Below are positions 1 through 5,076 of a stretch of 5,244 nt of DNA, piece after piece (position 1 is the first letter of the stretch; the number at the start of each line of letters is the position of its first letter). The DNA is from Caldilineaceae bacterium. Its GTDB lineage: Bacteria > Chloroflexota > Anaerolineae > Caldilineales > Caldilineaceae. The stretch spans positions 1 through 5,244 of the forward strand of contig WGCB01000391.1 in the NCBI GenBank assembly GCA_015494005.1. Direction: 5' to 3'. The notes beneath the pieces are model-generated. The model did no database searches and was not told the origin of the DNA. It was given only the letters and a program-made list of their open reading frames with translations. Both the position numbers and the translations under genes were made by a program.

Positions 1-962
1 ATGGCGCCATCCAGGGCGATCTGGTTCTCCGCGGCCAGGCGCCAGCCCTCCCCGGGCTCCGCGAAGCCAGCCGCCTCCAGGAGCAGGCAGGCCATGATGC
101 TGAAGGCGTCGTGCACCTCGAAGAAGCTCACCTGGCCACGGTCCAGCCCGGCCCGCTGGAAGGCCAGCTGGGCCGAGCGCCGGGCCGCCTGCAGGTCCAG
201 GGGATCCAGCCGGTCGTCCAGGCGGAAACGGTCCGTGGCCACGCTGGAGGCCAGGACGTCCACCGGATGCTCCGTGTACTCCCGGGCCTGCTCTCGGGGG
301 GCCAGGATCACCGCCGCGGCCCCGTCACAGACCGGCGAGCAGTCCAGCAGGCGGATGGGCGGGTTGATCACTCGGGAGTTGAGCACGTCCTCCCGAGTGA
401 TGGGCTTGTCCTTGAAGAGGGCGTAGGGGTTGTGCCGGGCGTTGCGGTGGGCGTTCACCGGGAAGTTGACCAGGGCGTCTTCCGGCGGGCGGTAGCGCTG
501 GAAGTAGAGGTGCATGAGCCGGGCGTTCTGGCTGATCAGGGTCATGCCGTCGGGCACTTCGCTGCGGGCGTCCAGGGCCTTGGCCAGGGCCGGGGTGGGG
601 ACACCGTCGCTCATCTTCTCCGCGCCCACGGTCACGGCCAGGTCCACCTCACCGCTGGCCACGGCCAGGTAGGCCACCCGCAACGCCGCCGCGCCGCTGG
701 CTGTGGCCGCCCGCACCTGCACCGCCTCGATCCCGACCAGGCCGGCCTCGTCCGCGAAGAGGGGCGCCAGGTGCTTCTGGGACTGGAGCTCGTCGCTGAG
801 CATGTTGCTGGCATAGAGGGCGTCCACCCGGTCCACCCCGGCATCGGCCATGGCCAGGCGCACCACCCGGGCGGCCAGCTCCCGCAGGCCTTCCTGGGCT
901 CTCTTTTGGACGGCCACCTGGCCGATCCCTACGATGCTCACGTCGCGCAGACGTCTGGACAT
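1..962 (-). CDS. Thiolase-family protein (SCP2/archaeal acetyl-CoA acetyltransferase type), 3' end outside window
   Basis: Read on the minus strand, the frame from ATG at 962-960 stays open for 320 codons to the left edge; thiolases of this type are about 385-390 residues. The start MSRRLRDVSIVGIGQV is typical of SCP2-like thiolases, which join or cleave acyl-CoA by Claisen chemistry in the cytosol. Other family marks are a LLDCSPVCDGAAAV segment (about residues 205-218) and VHDAF with His284, matching the HDAF/NEAF active-site loop. The GHP and CGG motifs lie beyond the edge. The loop that normally carries the nucleophilic Cys (ACASG) reads AATASG, with Thr87 (bases 704-702) in its place, so classical thiolase activity is doubtful. 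No good Shine-Dalgarno precedes the ATG, but no start codon lies just upstream in frame and the N-terminus fits the family. In archaea and Chloroflexota such genes often neighbour HMG-CoA synthase-like and DUF35 genes, which could lie to the left. The family call is firm; the substrate is unknown. Confidence 0.9.
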   Translation of the reverse strand, partial: MSRRLRDVSIVGIGQVAVQKRAQEGLRELAARVVRLAMADAGVDRVDALYASNMLSDELQSQKHLAPLFADEAGLVGIEAVQVRAATASGAAALRVAYLAVASGEVDLAVTVGAEKMSDGVPTPALAKALDARSEVPDGMTLISQNARLMHLYFQRYRPPEDALVNFPVNAHRNARHNPYALFKDKPITREDVLNSRVINPPIRLLDCSPVCDGAAAVILAPREQAREYTEHPVDVLASSVATDRFRLDDRLDPLDLQAARRSAQLAFQRAGLDRGQVSFFEVHDAFSIMACLLLEAAGFAEPGEGWRLAAENQIALDGA

Positions 963-970
963 GATCGGGG

Positions 971-1112
971 CGGAAAAGCGGGTGGAGTGGGTGCGCGCAA
1001 GGGGCCTGTCCTGGCCTTGGCTCCAGGCTTCGGCCCCGGCAGCCAGGGGGAATGCTGCTGCGGGCAGGATATCACAAAGCCGGAGCAAGTCCAAACCGGA
1101 CCCGCTTTTCCG
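971..1112. repeat. Perfect 13-bp inverted repeat flanking the thiolase promoter candidate
   Basis: CGGAAAAGCGGGT at 971-983 is the exact reverse complement of ACCCGCTTTTCCG at 1100-1112. The arms are 116 nt apart, with a centre-to-centre distance of 129 bp. The left arm ends 8 nt upstream of the thiolase ATG. The right arm lies just upstream of the candidate -35. It could be a pair of operators bound by one regulator, or a long-range stem if transcription begins above 1112. The repeat itself is certain; any function is inference. Confidence 0.6.
1066..1094 (-). promoter_or_regulatory. Candidate sigma70-like promoter for the thiolase gene
   Basis: On the minus strand, TTGGAC (1094-1089) is followed after exactly 17 nt by TATCCT (1071-1066). 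The hexamers match consensus at 3/6 and 4/6, so this is weak in sequence but correct in spacing. It would give a 5' leader of about 100 nt before the ATG at 962. It lies between the two arms of a 13-bp inverted repeat. Confidence 0.3.
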
Positions 1113-1138
1113 GCCTCCGCGGGCCTCTGCGCTCCGCC

Positions 1139-1167
1139 TGGACAAGGCCGGTCAGTTGCAGTATCAT
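1139..1167 (+). promoter_or_regulatory. Candidate sigma70-like promoter for the lipoprotein-MOSC-metzincin operon
   Basis: TGGACA (1139-1144) and TATCAT (1162-1167) are separated by 17 nt, and each matches consensus at 5 of 6 positions. Transcription would start near 1174, giving a leader of about 58 nt before the ATG at 1232. It lies in the divergent spacer, just downstream of the right arm of the 13-bp inverted repeat, so a regulator bound there could act on both directions. Confidence 0.5.
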
Positions 1168-1231
1168 CGGGCCAGTGAGCCACGCCCGCCGCCTTCCGCC
1201 GTTCCCCCGCTCTGCCCAGTGAAGGAGCACC

Positions 1232-1909
1232 ATGAACCGATTTTCGTCACCCATCCGGATTGCCCTGCTCGTCCTGGTCCTGGTGGCCATCGCCCTGCTC
1301 AACGGAGCCTGCTCGTCCGAACAGCCGGCGGCCACCCCTGCGCCGGACCAGCCCGCCCCGGCAAGAGAGACAGCGAAAGGGGAAACCACGAAAGGAGAAG
1401 CCACAGTGGAAACCAGTCCAGAGCCCGTCTCGGAAGCGCCCACGGAAGCGCCCACGGAGGCGCCTGCTGCCGCGCCTGAAGCGGCCGCTGGGGAAACATC
1501 CGAGGAGGGCGCCTCCACCGGCGAGGCCGGCTTTGCGGACATCATCTCCGTGAACATCAGCGGCCAGCCCGGGGCCTACCAGTTCTCGGTGGGCATCAAG
1601 AGCCCGGACACCGGCTGCGATCAGTACGCGGACTGGTGGGAGGTGATCACCCCGGACGGGGAGTTGCTCTACCGGCGCATCCTCCTCCACAGCCATGTGG
1701 GGGAGCAGCCCTTCACCCGCTCCGGCGGGCCGGTGCCCATCCAGCCCGAGACGCCGGTGCTGATCCGGGCCCACATGAACACCACCGGCTACGGCGGCGC
1801 CATGTTCCAGGGCTCGGTCCAGGACGGCTTCATCCCCGTCCCTGGCGACCCGGACCTCTTCCCCGAGCTGGCCCAGGAAGAGCCCCTGCCCAGTGGCTGT
1901 GCTTTTTAA
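1232..1909 (+). CDS. Putative lipoprotein with Pro/Ala/Glu-rich linker and a conserved C-terminal domain of unknown function
   Basis: This 225-residue protein begins with a short basic head and a hydrophobic stretch (about residues 9-23) ending in LLNGAC, with Cys27 as the likely lipidated residue. Asn at -3 makes the lipobox imperfect, so simple membrane anchoring is also possible. Residues 28-100 are a low-complexity linker rich in Pro, Ala, Glu and Thr with an EAPT repeat, as expected for a spacer holding a domain off the membrane. Residues 101-202 look like a compact beta-rich domain, with segments TGCDQYADWWEVITPDG, LLYRRILLHSHVGEQPFTR and IRAHMNTTGYGG. I recall similar uncharacterised proteins in Chloroflexota and Cyanobacteria but know no function. 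Cys129 and Cys223 could form a disulphide outside the cytoplasm. AAGGAG at 1222-1227 supports the start. It appears to lead an operon, with the MOSC gene following after 55 nt. Confidence 0.85.
   Translation: MNRFSSPIRIALLVLVLVAIALLNGACSSEQPAATPAPDQPAPARETAKGETTKGEATVETSPEPVSEAPTEAPTEAPAAAPEAAAGETSEEGASTGEAGFADIISVNISGQPGAYQFSVGIKSPDTGCDQYADWWEVITPDGELLYRRILLHSHVGEQPFTRSGGPVPIQPETPVLIRAHMNTTGYGGAMFQGSVQDGFIPVPGDPDLFPELAQEEPLPSGCAF
1432..1464 (+). repeat. 12-nt tandem repeat encoding EAPT units
   Basis: GGAAGCGCCCAC occurs at 1432-1443 and exactly again at 1444-1455; a partial, slightly diverged third copy runs to 1464. It encodes EAPTEAPTEAPA (residues 68-79) of the lipoprotein linker. A weaker 15-nt duplication (GCGAAAGGGGAAACC / ACGAAAGGAGAAGCC) precedes it and encodes AKGET/TKGEA. 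Such in-frame units can change linker length by slippage without breaking the gene. Confidence 0.8.
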
Positions 1910-1915
1910 CTGACT

Positions 1916-1943
1916 AACTTCCATCTCCCAACTTCCAGCTCTC
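1916..1943. repeat. Imperfect 14-nt tandem duplication after the lipoprotein stop
   Basis: AACTTCCATCTCCC (1916-1929) is followed directly by AACTTCCAGCTCTC (1930-1943), matching at 12 of 14 positions. It fills half of the 55-nt spacer between the lipoprotein and MOSC genes and is less GC-rich than its surroundings. No hairpin or terminator accompanies it, so transcription probably reads through to the MOSC gene. Confidence 0.6.
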
Positions 1944-1964
1944 GTATTCCCGAAAGGAACCCAC

Positions 1965-2480
1965 ATGAGCATCCTCGACAACGAAGAGACCATCCCTCAG
2001 CTGCTGGCCCGGCTGCCCCAGACCGGCCGGGTGACCTGGATCGGCCTGCGACCTGCCATGCACGCGCCCATCCAGGTGGTGGAGGAGGCCCAGGCCCAGC
2101 CCGGTGACGGCCTGTTGGGGGATCGCTACCAGGGCCAGCCGGAAAGCAAGCGCCAGGTGACCCTGATCCAGGCGGAGCACCTGGACGCGGTGGCCTCCTT
2201 CCTGGGCCGGGAGGCAGTGGACCCGACCCTCACCCGGCGCAACATCGTGGTGGAGGGCATCAACCTGCTGGCCCTCAAGGGGCGGCGCTTCCGGGTGGGG
2301 GAGGTGATCCTGGAGATGACCGGCCTCTGCCACCCCTGCTCCCAGATGGAGGAGAACCTGGGGCCAGGCGGCTACAACGCCATGCGCGGCCACGGGGGCA
2401 TCACGGCCCGGGTGATCCAGGGCGGGACCATCCGCGTGGGCGACCCAGTGGCCGTCCTTCCAGGGCCAGCGCAGCCGTGA
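1965..2480 (+). CDS. MOSC domain-containing protein
   Basis: This 171-residue protein is essentially one MOSC domain, the fold found at the C-terminus of molybdenum-cofactor sulfurases and in stand-alone proteins such as YiiM. Visible marks are GDGLLGDRYQG (residues 47-57), RQVTLIQAEHLD (63-74), LTRRNIVVEGINLLAL (89-104), and the core GLCHPCSQMEE with Cys122 and Cys125, one of which corresponds to the conserved MOSC cysteine thought to carry sulfur or contact the cofactor. The ending GGITARVIQGGTIRVGDPV is also typical. There is no signal peptide or membrane segment, so it is probably cytosolic. Known MOSC proteins handle sulfur transfer to Moco or reduction of N-hydroxylated compounds; nothing here says which. 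AAAGGA (1953-1958) lies 6 nt before the ATG. The next gene starts about 19 nt after its stop, consistent with one operon. Confidence 0.93.
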   Translation: MSILDNEETIPQLLARLPQTGRVTWIGLRPAMHAPIQVVEEAQAQPGDGLLGDRYQGQPESKRQVTLIQAEHLDAVASFLGREAVDPTLTRRNIVVEGINLLALKGRRFRVGEVILEMTGLCHPCSQMEENLGPGGYNAMRGHGGITARVIQGGTIRVGDPVAVLPGPAQP

Positions 2481-2488
2481 CCGGGATC

Positions 2489-2494
2489 GAGGTG
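2489..2494 (+). promoter_or_regulatory. Shine-Dalgarno site that favours the GTG start at 2500
   Basis: GAGGTG at 2489-2494 is 5 nt from the GTG at 2500 but overlaps the alternative in-frame GTG at 2494, so the later start is preferred. The proteins differ by only two residues. No in-frame ATG exists until well inside the coding region. Confidence 0.6.
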
Positions 2495-2499
2495 TGCCA

Positions 2500-3690
2500 G
2501 TGACCGCTTCTCCCCAACGCCTGGCCCCGGAGGAACCTGCCGCGCCGGAGGCCGCCGAGGCCACGCTTCCGCTGATCCAGGTGGGGTGGGTGCTCCCCAC
2601 GGACATCCAGGACCTGGCCCTCCTGGATGCCTACGAGGAGGCCCGGGCCCGGGTGCACACCCTCCTGGCCGACCTGTTTCCCCAGTTCCACTGGGAGATG
2701 CCCCTGGTGCGCCGTCACCGCTACCCGCCCCACGGCCCCCTGGATCCCCTGGAGCTTCTGGAGCTGGGTCTGCAGGAGAAGATCCACTTCCACTGGGACT
2801 TCAGCCTGGTGGTGACGCCCAACGACCTGCATCCTCGCCAGCGCATCTCCACCCTGGGAGTGCCCTCCTCGGCCCTGGAGGTGGCGGTCATGTCCAGCGC
2901 CCTGCTCGGCCCCACCACGGAGATCCCGGAGCGGCTGGCTGGGCTGGCCCTCCACATGCTGGGGCATCTCTGGGGGCTGGGGCACGACGAGCAGGGCCCC
3001 ATGCTGCCGCCGGAGTCTCCCGAATCCCTGAGCTGCGTCCCCTTCACCGAGGCCCAGCAGATCGGCGTATTGGCCCGGCTGGAGGAGGTGGCGGACGAGC
3101 GGCTGGAGGAGGAGCAGGCCCGCTGGGGCTGGCTCTCCTTTCACTGGCGCACTTTCTGGACGGATCCCCAGGGCATCTGGCTGGACATCTGGGACTATGC
3201 CCCCTGGCGGCTGCCCCTGCGCATGGGCCGCATGACCGCGGCCACCGCGGTCTCCATCTTCTTCCTGCTCCTGGGCGCGGAGTCCTGGGAGGTGGGCACC
3301 CACCTCTCCACTCCGGTGCTGGTCCTGGGCGCGCTGGTCACCATGGTGGGGGCCACCGCCTTCGTCTTCGCCGGCCAGAACCTGGGGCAGATCTCCCGGG
3401 AGGTGGGCTGGCGGGAGCAGCTGGTCCGCAGCCGCATGGTCATCTTCGGCACCCTGCTCCTGGGGATCGTCTTCCTCTGGCTCTTCCTCTTCGTCACCAC
3501 CTTCCTCATCGCCGCGCTCTTCCCGGATCAGACCGTGAGCGGCTGGGCCGGCGTCTCCCTGGGCGGATTCTCTCTGCTGCGCCATGCGGCCTTCATGGCC
3601 ACGGTGGGGGTGTTGGCCGGCGCGCTGGGCGGCAACCTGGAGGAAGAGGAGGAGATCAAGGCGGATCTGCTCTACGATGAGGAGACGTAG
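2500..3690 (+). CDS. Membrane protein with metzincin-like zinc motif lacking the catalytic Glu
   Basis: This 396-residue protein (398 if GTG 2494 is used) has two parts. Residues 25-200 resemble a zincin: a strand-like DFSLVVTPNDL, then STLGVPSSALEVAVMSSALL, then HMLGHLWGLGHDEQGPM. In the last, His152, His156, Gly159 and His162 fit the metzincin pattern HExxHxxGxxH, and Met168 could be the Met-turn as in matrixins or archaemetzincins, but Met153 replaces the catalytic Glu. Zinc binding is plausible; ordinary peptidase activity is doubtful. A Trp-rich amphipathic link (about 205-240) leads to about four membrane helices (near 246-261, 270-291, 313-340, 350-377) and an acidic tail, NLEEEEEIKADLLYDEE. 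With no signal peptide, the zincin part is probably cytosolic. It lies about 19 nt after the MOSC gene and is probably co-transcribed. I do not recognise a named family. The coding call is firm; the metzincin relation is inferred from the motif. Confidence 0.88.
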   Translation: MTASPQRLAPEEPAAPEAAEATLPLIQVGWVLPTDIQDLALLDAYEEARARVHTLLADLFPQFHWEMPLVRRHRYPPHGPLDPLELLELGLQEKIHFHWDFSLVVTPNDLHPRQRISTLGVPSSALEVAVMSSALLGPTTEIPERLAGLALHMLGHLWGLGHDEQGPMLPPESPESLSCVPFTEAQQIGVLARLEEVADERLEEEQARWGWLSFHWRTFWTDPQGIWLDIWDYAPWRLPLRMGRMTAATAVSIFFLLLGAESWEVGTHLSTPVLVLGALVTMVGATAFVFAGQNLGQISREVGWREQLVRSRMVIFGTLLLGIVFLWLFLFVTTFLIAALFPDQTVSGWAGVSLGGFSLLRHAAFMATVGVLAGALGGNLEEEEEIKADLLYDEET

Positions 3691-3709
3691 GGGACGAGAC
3701 GTAGGGGGC
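3682..3709. repeat. 14-nt tandem duplication across the stop of the metzincin-like gene
   Basis: GAGACGTAGGGGAC (3682-3695) is followed at once by GAGACGTAGGGGGC (3696-3709), matching at 13 of 14 positions. The first copy holds the TAG stop (3688-3690). Because 14 is not a multiple of three, the second copy puts a TAG in a different frame downstream. It looks like a recent slippage duplication. Confidence 0.75.
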
Positions 3710-3752
3710 AAGCAGTCGGGATTTGGTGGCTGGGCGCAGGGATGGCCCTGTG

Positions 3753-3768
3753 TGCAAACCGAGTTGCA
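3753..3768. promoter_or_regulatory. Small inverted repeat overlapping the -35 region, possible operator
   Basis: TGCAA (3753-3757) and TTGCA (3764-3768) form a perfect 5-bp inverted repeat around ACCGAG. The right arm overlaps the -35 hexamer of the next promoter. A repressor site is possible, but an arm this short can arise by chance. Confidence 0.25.
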
Positions 3769-3792
3769 TCCCCTTTGAGAACGTTTTACAAT
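3764..3792 (+). promoter_or_regulatory. Candidate sigma70-like promoter for the DUF5763-like/thioesterase operon
   Basis: TTGCAT (3764-3769) and TACAAT (3787-3792) are separated by 17 nt. The -10 matches consensus at 5 of 6 positions, while the -35 keeps only TTG. It lies in a local A/T-richer patch of an otherwise GC-rich spacer. Transcription would start near 3799, leaving a leader of about 55 nt before the ATG at 3855. No other stretch of the 164-nt spacer looks as good, and no terminator for the preceding gene is visible. Confidence 0.5.
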
Positions 3793-3854
3793 CAACGCCA
3801 CAAGCCCCGGCCATTTCACCGAAACTCTCGCCCATTTCTCATCAGGGGGACGCC

Positions 3855-4619
3855 ATGAGCGACGAACGAAAACAGTGCGCGGCCATCACCAAGGCGGGCA
3901 CTCGCTGCAAGAACAAGGCCCTGCCCGGCTCGGACTACTGCCGGGTCCACCAGCATCTGGCCCAAGCCCCGGGGGAAGGGCCGACCGCACCCGCCAAACC
4001 GAAGCGCAAACGCGCCGCTCGTTCTGCAAAAGCTCGCCCCCGGAAGGGCACGGGCCAGGCCAAGGCGAGTCCCCAGGCTGGGCAGCCCGAGGAATCCGCC
4101 GGGCCTCAGCCCACCCCGGCCCAGAAAGAGGAGTTCGACCAGCTCCTGGCCGAGCTGAACCGGCTGGCCGAGGAGTTGCGTCGCCTCCAGCCCGACTACT
4201 CGCCCCCACCCTTCAGCCCTCAGGCCTTCCTTTCCCTGCTGAAGGAGAACATCGGCCGCTTCACCCCCAGCGTCCAGATGGACATCCTCCAGGAGCTGCA
4301 GCGCAACCTCCAGGGCGCCTCGCCCAAGGACCTCATCGACCCGGACACTTGGAAGGGGCTCTGGGTGATCATGAACTGCATGGTCCAGGCGGAGACCAGC
4401 TCCATGCGGGAGAAACTAGTCAAGCGGCTGGAGTCCCTGCCCGGCACCGCGCTGATCCTGGACCTGGGGCGCAACCTCCAGGGGACGTCGCCCAAGGAGT
4501 TCCTGGAGCCGGACACCTGGAAGGGCATGTGGTACATCCTGAACCACACGGCCCAGCTTCAGCTCCAGGAGATGCGGCGCAAGCTCATGGGGGACGAGGA
4601 AGAGGACGAGGAGGCGTGA
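3855..4619 (+). CDS. DUF5763-like Cys3His zinc-motif protein with basic linker and 56-residue tandem repeat
   Basis: This 254-residue protein starts at the ATG 4 nt after AGGGGGA (3844-3850); the frame is open further upstream, but the promoter and ribosome site favour this start. Residues 6-33 carry QCAAITKAGTRCKNKAL and SDYCRVHQ, with Cys8, Cys18, Cys29 and His32 as a probable zinc site like the short DUF5763 motif. Residues 41-80 are Lys/Arg/Pro/Ala-rich (PKRKRAARSAKARPRKG), which could bind nucleic acid. Residues 94-112 look like a helix or short coiled coil. Residues 141-196 and 197-252 are two copies of a 56-residue helical unit sharing RNLQG-SPK and PDTWKG-W; the tail is acidic. There is no signal peptide or membrane helix. 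The function is unknown; a zinc-dependent nucleic-acid or protein adaptor is only a guess. The stop overlaps the thioesterase start. Confidence 0.88.
   Translation: MSDERKQCAAITKAGTRCKNKALPGSDYCRVHQHLAQAPGEGPTAPAKPKRKRAARSAKARPRKGTGQAKASPQAGQPEESAGPQPTPAQKEEFDQLLAELNRLAEELRRLQPDYSPPPFSPQAFLSLLKENIGRFTPSVQMDILQELQRNLQGASPKDLIDPDTWKGLWVIMNCMVQAETSSMREKLVKRLESLPGTALILDLGRNLQGTSPKEFLEPDTWKGMWYILNHTAQLQLQEMRRKLMGDEEEDEEA
4276..4611 (+). repeat. Two tandem 168-nt units encoding a 56-residue protein repeat
   Basis: GCGCAACCTCCAGGG occurs at 4301-4315 and again at 4469-4483, exactly 168 nt (56 codons) apart in the same frame. The proteins align through RNLQGASPKDLIDPDTWKG (residues 150-168) and RNLQGTSPKEFLEPDTWKG (206-224) and on into MREKLVKRLE versus MRRKLMGDEE. 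Outside the core the DNA has diverged, so the duplication is old and kept at protein level. Unit borders are approximate. Confidence 0.8.
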
Positions 4620-4621
4620 TG
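4608..4621 (+). promoter_or_regulatory. Ribosome site and TGATG stop/start overlap
   Basis: GAGGAGG (4608-4614) lies 4 nt before the ATG at 4619, which shares its A with the preceding TGA (4617-4619). The acidic Glu-rich tail of the upstream protein therefore also encodes the ribosome site for the thioesterase. This layout is typical of translational coupling. Confidence 0.75.
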
Positions 4622-5050
4622 GAGGAGCTCCTGGCCGGCTACCCGGTGGTGATCCAGCTGCCCGTGGCCTGGGGCGACATGGACGCCATGCAGCACGTGA
4701 ACAACACGGTCTATTTCCGCTATTTCGAGAGCGGCCGCATCGCCTACTTCGAGCGGCTGGAGCTCATGGACCGGATGAAGGAGACCGGCGTGGGGCCTAT
4801 CCTGGCCAGCGCCTCCTGCCGCTTCAAGTTCCCCCTCACCTACCCGGACACCATCTCCGTGGGCGTGCGGGTCACGGACATGGGCGAGGACCGCTTCACC
4901 ATGGCCTTCCGGGTGGTGAGCCACCGTCACCAGCGGGTGGCCGCGGAGGGGGACGGGCTCATCGTGACCTACGACTACCGGGCTGGCCGCAAGACCCCCG
5001 TCCCCCAGGAGGTGCAGGCCCGGATCCAGGCCCTGGAGGGGACCGGGTGA
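4619..5050 (+). CDS. Hotdog-fold acyl-CoA thioesterase (4HBT/YbgC-like)
   Basis: This 143-residue protein matches single-domain 4HBT thioesterases (usually 130-150 residues), which hydrolyse acyl-CoA thioesters in the cytosol as dimers or tetramers. The diagnostic segment is VAWGDMDAMQHVNNTVYFRYFESGR (split here as VAWGDMDAMQ and HVNNTVYFRYFE, residues 16-36); Asp20 or Asp22 is the likely catalytic acid and HVNN-x-x-Y is the usual hotdog helix entrance. Residues 58-73 carry GPILASASCRFKFPLTY, and the end SHRHQRVAAEGDGLIVTYDY with GRKTPVPQEVQARIQALEG is typical of the last strands and closing helix. The start ATG overlaps the preceding stop and is preceded by GAGGAGG; the longer open frame upstream is only a shadow of the other gene. 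The substrate chain cannot be judged. It is convergent with the gene at the right edge, only 26 nt away. Confidence 0.93.
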   Translation: MEELLAGYPVVIQLPVAWGDMDAMQHVNNTVYFRYFESGRIAYFERLELMDRMKETGVGPILASASCRFKFPLTYPDTISVGVRVTDMGEDRFTMAFRVVSHRHQRVAAEGDGLIVTYDYRAGRKTPVPQEVQARIQALEGTG

Positions 5051-5076
5051 GGCGCTTCCCTCGCTCCGTCGCCCGA

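Noticed and set aside
111..1178. 355-codon plus-strand open frame across the thiolase region
   Set aside because: It is antisense to the thiolase, and its protein is rich in Gly, His, Gln and Val with no family motif. The minus-strand frame gives clear thiolase motifs.
1247..1993. 248-codon minus-strand frame opposite the lipoprotein
   Set aside because: It is a Gly/Arg/His-rich shadow. The plus strand has a signal-like region, linker and folded domain.
2586..3680. 364-codon plus-strand frame inside the metzincin-like gene
   Set aside because: It is a Gly/Pro/His-rich shifted frame with no recognisable domain. It overlaps the better-supported coding frame throughout.
2401..3819. 472-codon minus-strand open frame opposite the metzincin-like gene
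   Set aside because: The product is His/Gln/Gly/Arg-rich without motifs, a usual shadow of a GC-rich gene. The plus-strand frame has sensible membrane helices and a ribosome site.
3723..3854. Longer N-terminus for the Cys3His protein from a TTG start
   Set aside because: The extension crosses the candidate promoter and has no domain. The ATG at 3855 has a good ribosome site and the motif begins just after it.
3875..4618. Upstream extension of the thioesterase frame
   Set aside because: The extension is low-complexity Pro/Gly/His-rich and overlaps the Cys3His gene. Thioesterase homology and the ribosome site begin at 4619.
5051..5076. Possible bidirectional terminator between the convergent genes
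   Set aside because: The 26 nt show no stable hairpin or T-run, so none was annotated.
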